A DNA stretch of 46,779 nucleotides from CAYVHB01 sp964450865 (GCA_964450865.1 CAYVHB010000025.1:1-46779), one strand, 5' to 3'; positions 16,239 to 25,718 are shown, numbered from the stretch's first letter. The notes: generated by a model from the sequence alone, not told the origin. Translations and numbers: made by a program.

Positions 16239-17573
16239 TTATTGGCCCATAGCAGTCTTGACAGTATCCTCGGCATTCTTGAGTTCATCGTCAATGGAGG
16301 CGCCAGAAATGACATTGGTCAGGGCAGTTGCCACCGCGTCACGTGCTTCATAGTAGTAGACGCCGGTATTGTTGCTGGGAACCTTGCCCGCATAATCAGT
16401 GATCAGGGCGTAGATGGACTGATTGCCAAAAAATGCTTGCGGTTTTGCATAGACGTCACTCTTGCCAGCCGGGATGTAGGAGGCCAGGGCACCTGATGAA
16501 GGAAGAATCGTTTCATAGAACTCGACGCTGCCAGCAAAAGTCTTGGCCAGGAAATCAGCGGCAAGCTGCGGATTCTTGCTGTTGGCAGTGACAGCCCAGC
16601 TGGAACCGCCATTATTGGAGTAATTCGTCGCGTTCGGCACGCCATCAAGCTTGGGCATATTGGTGATGGCCCATTTGCCAGACTGGTCCTTGGCGGTCTG
16701 GATCGAACCGATGATCCAGCAGCCGTTGATCGTGCCGGCCACGGTCGAGCCAGTCATCGAGCTGATATACTGGTCCCAATCATTGACATGGATCAGGACG
16801 CCCGACTTGATCAGATCCGAGTAGGTTTCGATAACTTTTTTCAGGGTCGCATTATTGGTGATGTCCGGATTGCCGTCTTTGTCAAACAAGCTGGCGCCGG
16901 CGGATTGCATCATCATGGTGATCAGGTCGGATTCGCCAGCCAAGGAGGAAAGCAGCGGCTTGCCAGTCTTGGCCAGAACAACCTTGCCCAGCTCCATGTA
17001 TTTGGTCCAGGTGATGTCCGTGAAATCGTTGATTGTCAATCCGGCTTCTTGCAGCACATCGGTGCGCAGGGGCATGATGACAGCGCCATTGTCAAAGGGC
17101 ACACCATAATTCTTGCCATTGACGACCGAATAGGCAACCTTGGCAGCACCAAACTGGGTGAAATCAACACCGAGGCCAGTCATGTCGACGAAGGTATCCG
17201 GGAAGCTGATGACGTTCTTCTGGAAGGCATTGTCCTGCATCAGGAGGATGTCCGGCAATGTGCTCAGGTCATTTGAAGCAGAGGCTGTGGTTACTTTGGT
17301 CTGAATATCAGGCCAGGGTGTCTCGACAACATTGAGCTTGAAGTTGGGGTTGGTCTTCTGGTAGACTTTTTCGGCTTCTTTCATGGCGTAAATGTTGAAA
17401 GCCGGGTCCCAGCACCAGACGGTCAGGCTTTGCTCCCCAGCAGGCTGGGATGTCCCGCTCTGGGCCGTGGTTGTTGGGCCAGACTGGGACTGGGTCGTGG
17501 TAGTTGAACCGCCACAGGCCACCAGGGAAAGCACCAGGGCAGTTACCATCAGGACAACGATCAGTTTTTTCAT
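16239..17573 (-). CDS. extracellular sugar-binding lipoprotein of the ABC importer
   Basis: A 444-residue solute-binding protein (family 1). The signal peptide ends in the lipobox LVACGG with Cys20 lipidated, followed by a Ser/Thr/Gln linker. The mature part begins SLTVWCWDPAFNIYAMKEAEKVY and carries ADFLAKTFAGSVEFYETILP near the C-terminus, both typical of carbohydrate binders. GGAGG precedes the ATG. It is first in the operon with two permeases and lacZ, so beta-galactosides are the likely ligand (inference from context). Confidence 0.93.
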   Translation of the reverse strand: MKKLIVVLMVTALVLSLVACGGSTTTTQSQSGPTTTAQSGTSQPAGEQSLTVWCWDPAFNIYAMKEAEKVYQKTNPNFKLNVVETPWPDIQTKVTTASASNDLSTLPDILLMQDNAFQKNVISFPDTFVDMTGLGVDFTQFGAAKVAYSVVNGKNYGVPFDNGAVIMPLRTDVLQEAGLTINDFTDITWTKYMELGKVVLAKTGKPLLSSLAGESDLITMMMQSAGASLFDKDGNPDITNNATLKKVIETYSDLIKSGVLIHVNDWDQYISSMTGSTVAGTINGCWIIGSIQTAKDQSGKWAITNMPKLDGVPNATNYSNNGGSSWAVTANSKNPQLAADFLAKTFAGSVEFYETILPSSGALASYIPAGKSDVYAKPQAFFGNQSIYALITDYAGKVPSNNTGVYYYEARDAVATALTNVISGASIDDELKNAEDTVKTAMGQ

Positions 17574-17902
17574 TCTTTTTCCTCCTGTTTTTTTTGGGGT
17601 TGGGAACTGGTTTTATTATGTCACCCCTTGCAGATTTCATGTTTTCCATTTCAGCCCAAAACTATGCAATTTCGACCATCATCAAGTTTATACAACGGGA
17701 CAGGCTGTGCTAAATAGCTATAGAAATGAGACGAAACAACAGAAAACGGCAGATGAAGCAACGGAACAGATAACCGTCCCTGCTGGTACGAATGAGATAT
17801 GACAGTGTGAATTGGCCTTGCAAGGCGCAGAAAATCAACAGCATGAACCTGCTGATCACGATGAGATGAGACATGGTGATATGGCAGACGCAATCCGCCT
17901 GC
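17574..17902 (-). promoter_or_regulatory. leader region of the beta-galactoside operon
   Basis: This 329-base gap separates the AraC gene from the binding-protein gene and must hold the operon promoter. The best candidate is an extended -10 (TGACATAAT on the minus strand, 17623-17615), 42 bases before the ATG, with no good -35 box, as expected for an activator-dependent promoter. I see no clear terminator for the AraC gene and no other gene. Confidence 0.35.
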
Positions 17903-18841
17903 TTATTCCCATCCTTTGAGGGCGGAAATCTTGTAATCGAGCAATTTGGATTTATAATTTTCGGATATCGAACGCCATTGCCGGGGCGGGATGCCCAGGA
18001 TTGTCTTGAACGTGCGATTAAAGGAAGATATGGTGGGGAAACCGACCCTGGCCGCGATTTCATTGATGGACTGGCGTGTGCTTGACAGCTGTTCGCAGGC
18101 ATTCTGGATGCGTATGAAATTGATGTATTCGACCGGGGTCATATGCAGCATTTCATGGAAGCGGCGCCGGAAGTGCGTTTCGCTGACATGACAGAAGTCA
18201 GCCAGGTCCTTGATCTTGATTTCTTCCGTGAAGTGATTCTGGATATATTCCATCGATTCCAGGATCTCGTGTTTCTTCCTGGTTTTCAGCGGCATGACCG
18301 CATGGCTGGCCGGCATGACCCTGGCTGCTTCGAGCAGCAGGCTGATCGTCCTGGAAAGGATGATCTCGGACCTGAATTCCTGTTTTTCACGCTTGCATTC
18401 ACGTATGACAGCCAGAATAGCCTCGGCCAGGACAGGGTATTCCTGTTCATTCGAAACCAGGCAATGGTCTCTCAGGCGGCTGACCAAGGCCTGAATCAGG
18501 GCCGCATCATCCTTGAACGCACGCTCGACCAGCGCATCAAAATTGATGAAAACGTACTCCCAGTAATTGATTTCCGGGCGCGAGCTATGGGTGGTATGCG
18601 GAACATTTTTAGGAATAATGGTGATCGTTCCATGTGTGTAACGGCGGGTCGGGCTATCGTCAAAATACAGCTCCCCGTCGCCAAAATGACAGTAACCGAC
18701 CTCCAGTAAATTATGAAAATGCAGATGGTCTGGCGCAGCCTGGTAAAGGCGCTTCCAGGTATCACCTACCAAAGGCAGGATGTATTCATCCGGAGGCAGG
18801 TCATAATGGCGAAGCTCTATCAGTTTTTTTTGCTTTCCCAT
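17903..18841 (-). CDS. AraC-family regulator with cupin sensor domain
   Basis: The 312-residue protein has an N-terminal cupin (LHFHNLLEVGYCHFGDGELYFD and IIPKNVPHTTHS) that binds sugars in this family. Its C-terminal pair of helix-turn-helix motifs reads IKIKDLADFCHVSETHFRRRFHEMLHMTPVEYIN and INEIAARVGFPTISSFNRTFK. It probably activates the adjacent importer/lacZ operon. I place the start at the ATG at 18841 (AGAGGA upstream); a GTG at 18901 is in frame but falls only two bases from a probable -10 box. It follows the second AraC gene on the same strand. Confidence 0.88.
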   Translation of the reverse strand: MGKQKKLIELRHYDLPPDEYILPLVGDTWKRLYQAAPDHLHFHNLLEVGYCHFGDGELYFDDSPTRRYTHGTITIIPKNVPHTTHSSRPEINYWEYVFINFDALVERAFKDDAALIQALVSRLRDHCLVSNEQEYPVLAEAILAVIRECKREKQEFRSEIILSRTISLLLEAARVMPASHAVMPLKTRKKHEILESMEYIQNHFTEEIKIKDLADFCHVSETHFRRRFHEMLHMTPVEYINFIRIQNACEQLSSTRQSINEIAARVGFPTISSFNRTFKTILGIPPRQWRSISENYKSKLLDYKISALKGWE

Positions 18842-18902
18842 CCTTGCATCCTCTGAGCATGACCTGACGAATCTGGAATGATTTAGTTTGCAGTTATTCA
18901 CA

Positions 18903-18911
18903 ATTATACCA
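18903..18911 (-). promoter_or_regulatory. extended -10 promoter of the cupin AraC gene
   Basis: TGGTATAAT on the minus strand (18911-18903) is a perfect extended -10 element between the two AraC genes. No clear -35 is seen. Transcription would begin near 18896, about 55 bases before the chosen start codon. Confidence 0.5.
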
Positions 18912-18917
18912 TAACCA

Positions 18918-20162
18918 TCACAGGCGAGAGGATAATCTTTTCACATATTGGCGGCAGGTCAGGCCGTTGATCTTCTTGAACTGGGCACTGAAATAGCTGT
19001 AGCTGGCAAAGCCGACCATCAGGGCCACATCGGTGATATCGATATGACCGTTAGCCAGGATGGCCATGGCGGCTTTGACGCGCAAATCATTCAGGTATTC
19101 GCCAATCGTGCGGCCCGTTTCGTCCTTGAAGATATGGGACAAATAGGATGGGCTGTAATGGATCGCGGCGGCGACGCTTGCCAGCGTCTGGGGAGAATCA
19201 AAATTCAATTTCAGAAACAAGACAGCCCGGATGACTGGTTCACTGTAAGCAAGCGTCTGGACCTCGTGCACGGCATCACAATACGTATCAATCATCTGGC
19301 GGTTCAGGCTGTCAATCTCTGCATAGTTATGCAGATTTTCAATCCGGGTCGAAAAGCCATCACTGATCTGGTGGGCGGTTAGCGGATCGAGGCCCCCATC
19401 GACTGCAGCCAGGCGGTAAGTTGTATTACTGGCATAGGATAGATTGCGATAGGTGCGCATCGGATTGCCTGGTGTACGATACGTCAGGTCTTCAACGATG
19501 AAACGCTGGTTGGCTTCGCGGGCCCTGGCTTTGTTACCGGCTGTGATGGCGGCCCGCAGTTGCCGCTCGGCATCATAGGCCGTATGGATTTTGCTGTCAT
19601 GCAGCTCGAGCCTTTCCGGGCTGGCTGTTTGCGCGGTGGCCTGCAAATCCGTCACATAGCGGGTCGCAATGGCCGGCAGATCGGTTTTGCTATTCAGCAA
19701 GGCCAGGGTCAGCATGGCAACCGCTGGTGTGCGCTCGGAAAGAATGGGATAGGCGGAGAGGAAATCAAGCAGCGGCTGGCTGCTGGCCATGCTCAGGCCA
19801 TGGCGGTGCAAGAGCTCATAAATCAAGGTCTGTGTGATGGTCTCGGTCACGAAGGGCCCGATGCTGACATAATATTCGGGCTGGCCAGGTTCAGCCAGCC
19901 TGATATCCAGCGTCACCAGGGGATAGTTGCCAATATTGTGATAGATGACGCTGTCTGGGGCCAGCGCGGCCAGTTCGTGCACCATGGTGCGATAGAAAGC
20001 GCTGACTGGACCGTCCATGAAGTCCGGCAGCAGTTCCTGATGCAGTTCGACCAGGATCGTCAGATCCTGCCGGATCAATTCAATCCCCAGCCCAAAGCCG
20101 ATATGGAGAACCTCACAGATATGCCGCAGGCGATTTTCATAGTCGGACAAAATCTCGATCAT
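18918..20162 (-). CDS. AraC-family regulator with large N-terminal domain
   Basis: About 310 N-terminal residues of unrecognised all-helical-looking sequence (ENRLRHICEVLHIGFGLGIELI at the start) precede a C-terminal AraC DNA-binding domain: SPQTLASVAAAIHYSPSYLSHIFKDETGRTIGEYL and HIDITDVALMVGFASYSYFSAQFKKINGLTCRQY. The ATG at 20162 is preferred; AAGGAG lies 13 bases upstream. A GTG at 20201 has no ribosome site. It is divergent from the MFS transporter gene across a ~200-base region with repeated AGCTTAT boxes, so it may control that gene, itself, or the sugar operon downstream. Confidence 0.85.
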   Translation of the reverse strand: MIEILSDYENRLRHICEVLHIGFGLGIELIRQDLTILVELHQELLPDFMDGPVSAFYRTMVHELAALAPDSVIYHNIGNYPLVTLDIRLAEPGQPEYYVSIGPFVTETITQTLIYELLHRHGLSMASSQPLLDFLSAYPILSERTPAVAMLTLALLNSKTDLPAIATRYVTDLQATAQTASPERLELHDSKIHTAYDAERQLRAAITAGNKARAREANQRFIVEDLTYRTPGNPMRTYRNLSYASNTTYRLAAVDGGLDPLTAHQISDGFSTRIENLHNYAEIDSLNRQMIDTYCDAVHEVQTLAYSEPVIRAVLFLKLNFDSPQTLASVAAAIHYSPSYLSHIFKDETGRTIGEYLNDLRVKAAMAILANGHIDITDVALMVGFASYSYFSAQFKKINGLTCRQYVKRLSSRL

Positions 20163-20217
20163 CCTACCCGGACTGCTCCTTGCGTATGAAACCGTTGGCA
20201 CTGCTCATTCAATTAAC

Positions 20218-20277
20218 AGCTCATTTTTCGCAGCTAGAAGCTTGAATGACAGCTTATACTTTAACATAATAGCTTAT
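20218..20277. promoter_or_regulatory. three AGCTYAT boxes in the divergent region
   Basis: AGCTCAT at 20218-20224, AGCTTAT at 20251-20257 and AGCTTAT at 20271-20277 are same-orientation repeats 33 and 20 bases apart, that is near whole helical turns. They overlap the candidate MFS promoter. Direct repeats of this kind fit AraC-type binding. Confidence 0.4.
20242..20270 (+). promoter_or_regulatory. candidate promoter of the MFS gene
   Basis: TTGAAT (20242-20247) and CATAAT (20265-20270) are 17 bases apart, 92 bases before the chosen start codon. Confidence 0.5.
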
Positions 20278-20361
20278 TTCTTAATGTTTGGCTATATCCT
20301 CTATGCTATACTCGAAGCATCCCAATTCGATCGAGCCAGACAAAGAACAGGGGGCCCGGAT

Positions 20362-21645
20362 ATGGCGCAAATTGCATCCCAACACAAACCGATACTGTGG
20401 CACAATCAGTTTATCATCATCAACCTGATCGCCCTCTTCAGCTTTTTTGCCGAGTACATCATGGTGACAACGGTTCCGCTCCAGGCTATTTCTCTCGGGG
20501 GCGACGAATCGTCGGCCGGTTTTTTCATGGCGATCATCTCCTTCACAGCCTTGCTGGCTCGTCCTTTCATTGGCAATTTCATGGACGTAAAAAGCCGGAA
20601 AATGGTTGTCGTGCTGGCCACGCTGGCCTTTGCCGCAGTCGCCCTTTTCTATAGCCTGGCTACAACGATTCCAGTCTTGCTATCACTGGCCATCATTCAT
20701 GGCATTGGTATCAGCGCGATCACGACTTCAGCGCCGACTGTCCTTGTTGATGTCAGCCCCCCTTCACGCATGGAAGAAGGAGTCAGCATGTTCGGCATCG
20801 CCATGAACCTGACAGCCGCCCTCGGGCCGCTCGTCGCCCTGAGCCTGATCCACACGTATCAATTCAAGATTACCCTGCGAACGGCATTCATCATCGCCCT
20901 GGTCGCCGTAGCCCTGACCGCGTCGCTTACCTACGAGAAGAAAGCCAGAATGAAAATGGCTGACGCCCGGACAACGGCTGCCCAACCGGCTGCCCTGCGC
21001 CGGATTCCCAGGCTGAATATCGGGACGCTCTTTGCCCGATCAGCCCTGAAACCTGCCCTTTATCAGGGCTTGCTGGCCTTCGGAGCCTCGATCATCTACT
21101 CTTTTATTCCCTTGTATGGCCAGGCCCGGGGTATTACCAATATCGGCCTGTTCTTTACGGTCAATGCCGTCATGGGACTGCTGGCCTCGTATTTTGCCGG
21201 TAAGCTGGTGATCCGGTTTGGCATCCGCAAGAACTTTTACCCGGCCCTGGCGCTGGTCCTGGTCAGCTTTATCCTGCTGGCCTTCGCCACGACACTGCCC
21301 CTGATGCTGGTTGGAGCGGCCCTGTATGGCATCGGCAACGGCATCGGCTTTGCGGTGATCAATATTATCGGCATGAAACTGGCGCCGGTGCACCAGCGCG
21401 GAGCCGCCAATGCGACCCTGTATGCCGCCATGGATATCGGTATTGCCTCCGGATCCTTCATTCTTGGCCTGGTAGCCGCCCGGTATGGGTTCACCGCAAC
21501 CTTCCTGATTGCCGCGGCCATGATCGTTGTGAACCTGCTTGTGTTCACGATCCTGAACAAGGAACAAACCGCTTCCAGTACCGAGGGCCAGGCATCTCAT
21601 GTCGTCCTGATGGGGACCGAAGAAGTGAATATCGTGACAAAGTAA
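20362..21645 (+). CDS. major facilitator superfamily transporter
   Basis: A 427-residue protein with 12 predicted membrane helices in two halves joined by a basic central loop (EKKARMKMADARTT). The motif between helices 2 and 3, RPFIGNFMDVKSRKMVV, matches the MFS motif A region. The domain layout is that of drug/sugar efflux permeases (DHA1-like). The ATG at 20362 sits seven bases after AGGGGG; an upstream ATG at 20242 would add 40 residues, lies in the promoter and lacks a ribosome site. It is divergent from an AraC regulator and followed by a glycosidase fragment. Substrate unknown; uptake of a sugar or efflux are both possible. Confidence 0.88.
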   Translation: MAQIASQHKPILWHNQFIIINLIALFSFFAEYIMVTTVPLQAISLGGDESSAGFFMAIISFTALLARPFIGNFMDVKSRKMVVVLATLAFAAVALFYSLATTIPVLLSLAIIHGIGISAITTSAPTVLVDVSPPSRMEEGVSMFGIAMNLTAALGPLVALSLIHTYQFKITLRTAFIIALVAVALTASLTYEKKARMKMADARTTAAQPAALRRIPRLNIGTLFARSALKPALYQGLLAFGASIIYSFIPLYGQARGITNIGLFFTVNAVMGLLASYFAGKLVIRFGIRKNFYPALALVLVSFILLAFATTLPLMLVGAALYGIGNGIGFAVINIIGMKLAPVHQRGAANATLYAAMDIGIASGSFILGLVAARYGFTATFLIAAAMIVVNLLVFTILNKEQTASSTEGQASHVVLMGTEEVNIVTK

Positions 21646-21648
21646 AGT

Positions 21649-21676
21649 CCAGATATCCAGATATCCAGATATCCAA
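21649..21676 (+). repeat. 8-bp tandem repeat CCAGATAT
   Basis: Three perfect copies of CCAGATAT (21649-21672) plus a decaying fourth lie between the MFS stop and the ribosome site of the GH3 fragment. Confidence 0.85.
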
Positions 21677-21692
21677 TACAGGAGGAAAATGA

Positions 21693-22319
21693 ATGTACGT
21701 CGATCTCAAGGCCAAGCCATTCTATCTCAGTGACAAGGACGTCCAGTGGGTCGAGGAAACGATTGCTTCCATGACCCTCGAGGAGAAAATCGGCCAGCTG
21801 TTTATTCTGTTTGCCGAAAACACGACCGAGGATACTGTAGCGGCGATTGCAAAGTACCATGTCGGCGGCCTGCGTTATGCCAATGAGCCTGGTGCTGTCC
21901 TGCGCGCCAAAAATGAAGCGTACCAGAAGGCGGCGAAAGTGCCGCTGCTGATCGCCGCTAACTGCGATTCCGGCGGTGACGGTTCGCTGGGTGACGGGAC
22001 CTATGTGGCGACCGCCGCGGCCTGCGGCGCCTCCCCGACACTCGAGACATCGTACCACGTCGGCCTGGTCAGTGGCCGTGAAGCCTCCGCGATCGGCTGC
22101 ACCTGGACGTATGGCCCGGTTGCCGACATCCTCTACAACTGGCGCAATACCATCGTCAATACGCGGGCTTACGGTGATGATCCGGAACTGGTCTACAAGA
22201 ACTGCACAGAATATATCCGCGGCATCCGCGAAGTCATCCAGAAAATCGCCGGCGAATCGGAATTCAAGGGCATCTGCAATAATATCCCCTTCTGCGGCCG
22301 CTGGGACACCCGCATCTGA
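21693..22319 (+). pseudogene. truncated glycoside hydrolase family 3 (beta-N-acetylhexosaminidase-like)
   Basis: The 208 codons start behind AGGAGG and give MTLEEKIGQLFI, then YHVGGLRYANEPGA, VPLLIAANCDSGGDG and TWTYGPVADILYNWRNTIVNTRAYGDD. This is the first part of the TIM barrel of a GH3 enzyme close to NagZ-type hexosaminidases. The sequence stops just where KHFPGDG should follow, so the catalytic His/Asp loop and nucleophile Asp are missing and about two thirds of the protein is gone. The last ~28 codons look unrelated. The convergent histidine kinase gene ends 46 bases further on. I regard it as non-functional. Confidence 0.75.
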
Positions 22320-22365
22320 GCCTGAAGACAAGCGTCAAAAGCTTGCATGGGCTTCATCGTACGTG

Positions 22366-24447
22366 TCAGTCCAATCTGGACAGGTCATTTTGTACCTCGG
22401 CCAGCACGTTGATCAGAGCGCTGATATTCAATGGCTTAACCAGGTGCCTGTTAAAGCCGGCAGCTTTTGATTGATCCAGGTCCTCGGGCTGGGCATAGCC
22501 GGAGTAGGCGATCAGGAAAACATTGGGCAAGGGGTGGTCGCGCCGGATCGCCCGGGCAACCTCAAAGCCGCTCAGGCCTGGCAATCCAATATCGCAGATG
22601 ATCACATCCGGCCTGAAAGCCCCGGCGAGGGCAATGCCATCCAGTCCGTTCACGGCTGACTGGACCTGATAACCCAGCGACTGCAGGCATTCTTGCAGCA
22701 TGATATTCAAGTCAAGATTATCCTCGATGATCAAAATCCGCAATGCCTGGTTCCGGCCGATAGCCAGGGGCGGGACCCATGCCGGCACCCTCGTCACTCG
22801 CTGAAGTAAAGGCAGGCGGACAGTAATTTGTGTGCCCCGGCCCAATCCGGCGCTGTCAACCAGAATTTGGCCACCGTGCAGATCGACCAGTGACTTGGCT
22901 ATGACAAGGCCCAGGCCCAGGCCTCCGTATTCATGGTTCAATGACTGGTCAATTTGCATGTATGGCTCGAAAACATTTTGCAAAGCAGCCACATCCATGC
23001 CAATTCCGTTGTCACAGACCTTGACGACCGCTTCCTGCGTCATCTCATCAATTGCCAGGGAAATCACGGTCTCACCACCTTGGGCGGTGAATTTCAGGGC
23101 ATTGTGCAGGAGATTGCCAAAAACCTGGGTCAACCGCATCGGGTCGGCGTCAAGCATCAGCGCCAGCGGCGCCGGACTTACTGTGTCCGCGGCCGTCCAG
23201 GGTAGCGCCAGCTCAAGTCGCAAATGAACACCTTTCTGGTTGAACTGGACCTGGTGGTCGGCAACAATCTGGCCAAGCAGGTAGCAAAGATCGACCGTCT
23301 GCTTGTGCAGGACGATACTTTTCCGGGTGATGCGGGTAACATCCAGCAAGTCGTCGACCAGGTGCGTCAGAAGCGATGTCTGGCGATTCATCAGGTCAAG
23401 GGTGAGCAGGACCTTGTGGACATCGACAGCGTCAGCAATCTGCCGCTGCAGGAGAGAAAGTCCCATCGAGATTGCGGCCAGGGGATTGCGCAATTCATGG
23501 GAAAGAGTACTGAGAAAGGCATTTTTATTATCATTGATCAGACGCAGCTTCTCAACCATGACCAGCGCCTGTTCTTCACTCGTCCGCAGCTTCTGCTCTG
23601 CAATCTTGCTTTCAGTCTCGTTACGATGAATACCAACAATCAGGACCGGATGATGACTGGAATCGCGAATGATGACGCATTGGGAGTCGAGCCAGATTAT
23701 CTCGCCAGTCAAGGGATTGACAATTCTGAACTCAGCGTGCGCCGAATCATCATTGATCAAGGCCGTGGCGATGATGTTGCGAAGCTGGCCAATATCTTCC
23801 GGCAGGACCAGTCGCGCCATGTTTTCGGTACTCAGCAAGGCCGGCGAATCATCCGGGAAACCCATGACCTGGGCAAAATTGCTGGAATTGGTTACTTCGC
23901 CGCTGGTCAGGTCGACAATCCAGGATGAGATCCGGGCTGATAACATCGCCAGGCGCAATTGCTCCCCGGAAGTCTTCAGGACATCCTCGTTATGCTTCTG
24001 CTCGGTTATATCCCGGAGGATACCGACGATCGAAACCGGCAGACCTGAGGCATCGCGAACCACTTTGCGCCGTTCACTGAACCAGCGGTATTCACCGCAT
24101 TTCGTTTGCCAGCGATAGACCAGATCCTTAGCCAGGTCCTGGCCAGATGCCAACATACGCTGATATTCCAGCGAGTCCATCCTGTCATCGGGATGGACTC
24201 GTCCACATAGGGTATCAAGCGGCATGCTGAGCAGTTCTGCTAGTGTGAATCCTGTCATTTCCACCTGGGCCTGGTTGATATAAACATATTGCGCGGCTGC
24301 CAGATCCAGTAAAGTAATCCCGTCCCGGGAATTCTCGAGGATCGAGTTCAGCCGTTCCGGGTTCAGGCGCAGCAGCCCGGCCGGGGATTGTGCCGGTGTG
24401 GCGGTTTGCAGGGATCCGAAAGCATTTCCTTCGTTCAAGATTGACAT
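22366..24447 (-). CDS. cytosolic hybrid sensor histidine kinase
   Basis: The 693-residue protein has two PAS domains (about 30-150 and 160-280), a dimerisation/phosphoacceptor domain with His317 in FLSTLSHELRNPLAA, an ATPase domain with the N box (Asn445/Asn449) and GGLGLGL, and a C-terminal receiver with Asp619 in VIICDIGLPG and Lys671. There are no membrane helices, so it senses a cytoplasmic signal through the PAS domains. No output regulator gene is adjacent. An HPt protein or a remote response regulator is needed to finish the relay, or the receiver may act as an internal brake. Confidence 0.92.
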   Translation of the reverse strand: MSILNEGNAFGSLQTATPAQSPAGLLRLNPERLNSILENSRDGITLLDLAAAQYVYINQAQVEMTGFTLAELLSMPLDTLCGRVHPDDRMDSLEYQRMLASGQDLAKDLVYRWQTKCGEYRWFSERRKVVRDASGLPVSIVGILRDITEQKHNEDVLKTSGEQLRLAMLSARISSWIVDLTSGEVTNSSNFAQVMGFPDDSPALLSTENMARLVLPEDIGQLRNIIATALINDDSAHAEFRIVNPLTGEIIWLDSQCVIIRDSSHHPVLIVGIHRNETESKIAEQKLRTSEEQALVMVEKLRLINDNKNAFLSTLSHELRNPLAAISMGLSLLQRQIADAVDVHKVLLTLDLMNRQTSLLTHLVDDLLDVTRITRKSIVLHKQTVDLCYLLGQIVADHQVQFNQKGVHLRLELALPWTAADTVSPAPLALMLDADPMRLTQVFGNLLHNALKFTAQGGETVISLAIDEMTQEAVVKVCDNGIGMDVAALQNVFEPYMQIDQSLNHEYGGLGLGLVIAKSLVDLHGGQILVDSAGLGRGTQITVRLPLLQRVTRVPAWVPPLAIGRNQALRILIIEDNLDLNIMLQECLQSLGYQVQSAVNGLDGIALAGAFRPDVIICDIGLPGLSGFEVARAIRRDHPLPNVFLIAYSGYAQPEDLDQSKAAGFNRHLVKPLNISALINVLAEVQNDLSRLD

Positions 24448-24845
24448 AATATTTACCTGTTCGTTGGCATTTTATCAAGGCCGGACGCATGATATAATCC
24501 CAGCCTGATCCGCCGGACTGAAATAACGGCTTCATTCAAGCCCAGGAAGTTCACGCATTTTGGGGCTTGTGTAGCAGAATATATTCAGTTTGATGATGCA
24601 GCATCACTCCTGGCTTGTCAAATAAATTTGCCCAACTGCCATTTCTGCCATAATCTTGCCCATTTGCGGACAAAGTAATTTCATGTACGATCGCTATAAT
24701 AAAGCCATGGATGACCTGACCGGAGAGCGGGGATCGGAAATTTCCGGTCCGGTCCCCGTTGACAGGCAATCTTTAAATAGATCCTGTACCGCGCACATGC
24801 ATGAACGGGCAACCTCACAAGAATCATGCAATAAGGAGAGAATGG
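24448..24845. other. divergent intergenic region with a long hairpin
   Basis: This 398-base gap between the kinase gene and the secreted-protein gene holds CGGAAATTTCCG (24735-24746), a perfect palindrome inside a larger dyad, CGGGGA 24728-24733 with TCCCCG 24753-24758. TATAAT occurs at 24695-24700, without a good -35. No gene is visible. Confidence 0.4.
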
Positions 24846-25556
24846 ATGAAGAAAAAAGTTGTTATTGTCTCTATAATCCTGGTGCTGGTCATAGCACTGG
24901 CCGTGCCGATGCTTGTATCGGCTGCCGCCAGTACAACCGATACAGCCAGGGGACCGGCGGCTTTGCTGGACTACTGCAAGGGCCTGATCCAGCAGCTGGT
25001 GACCGACAAAAAGCTCAGCCAAAGCGATGCTGACAGCGTCATGGCCTCGCTCGAAAGCAAACAAGCCGAACTGCAGGCCAATCATCGTGGCGCCATGGGC
25101 CACATCGGCCGGCTGGGCGGGCTTTCGCTCAGCGAACTGGCTACGACCCTCGGTCTTTCCGAAACGGACCTGCAGGCGAAATTGCAGGCTGGAACCACGC
25201 TCTGGAAAGTTGCCGCCGATGCCGGTAAACTCGATGCCCTGAAAACAGCCCTGATCAAACAGGTGACTCTGCAGCTCGATGCCATGGTGCAGGCCGGTCG
25301 CCTGACCGCCGACGAGTCCAAGACCCGCCTGGCTGACTGGACAGCCAGGATCAATGCCATCACCGCTGATTCAACCGGGCGGGACCTGCCGTTCTTCGGC
25401 AAGGGCGGTCGCGGTGGTCGCGGCATGCACGGCGCTGACGTTGACGATGACGGTGACAGCAATACCGGCCCGGCCCAATACCGGCAGACCGATACCGACA
25501 GCCAAGTAACCCCGGAAAACAATCAGACTTCAGACGGGACGACCAGCGCGGCCTGA
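24846..25556 (+). CDS. secreted helical protein of unknown function
   Basis: An N-terminal signal peptide (MKKKVVIVSIILVLVIALAV ... SAAAS) is followed by two helical modules: LLDYCKGLIQQLVTDKKLSQ ... ESKQAELQ and LSELATTLGLSETDLQAKLQAGTTLWKVAADAGK. The latter is a repeat often seen in Gram-positive exported proteins. After residue ~190 comes a Gly/Arg patch (GKGGRGGRGMHG) and an acidic, Gln/Thr-rich tail with DVDDDGDSN, a possible calcium-binding loop. AAGGAG lies seven bases before the ATG at 24846; the ATG at 24801 lacks a site and would bury the signal peptide. No anchor is visible, so it is probably released. A strong terminator follows. Confidence 0.75.
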   Translation: MKKKVVIVSIILVLVIALAVPMLVSAAASTTDTARGPAALLDYCKGLIQQLVTDKKLSQSDADSVMASLESKQAELQANHRGAMGHIGRLGGLSLSELATTLGLSETDLQAKLQAGTTLWKVAADAGKLDALKTALIKQVTLQLDAMVQAGRLTADESKTRLADWTARINAITADSTGRDLPFFGKGGRGGRGMHGADVDDDGDSNTGPAQYRQTDTDSQVTPENNQTSDGTTSAA

Positions 25557-25647
25557 CGATTCTGCCCGGCAGGCAGTCACCCGAAGACTGGCCGGGCTTC
25601 GGATAGTGTCAGGCAAACTGGGCGGGGAAAGTGCCAGGGAAAGATTG

Positions 25648-25685
25648 GCGGGGAAGCTGCAAGATTGCAGCTTCCCCGCTTTATT
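25648..25685 (+). terminator. Rho-independent terminator
   Basis: GCGGGGAAGCTGCA (25648-25661) pairs perfectly with TGCAGCTTCCCCGC (25666-25679), followed by TTTATT. It ends the secreted-protein transcript. Confidence 0.92.
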
Positions 25686-25718
25686 GCTGGCCTGGTTTGG
25701 GGCATGAACGGTATTTTT

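Noticed and set aside
22260..22302. EcoRI and NotI sites close together in the GH3 fragment, suggesting cloning-vector DNA
   Set aside because: Surrounding sequence reads as native protein-coding DNA; the two sites alone are expected by chance often enough.
21040..22331. Minus-strand frames antisense to the MFS and GH3 genes
   Set aside because: Low-complexity shadows without ribosome sites; the plus strand carries the recognisable families.
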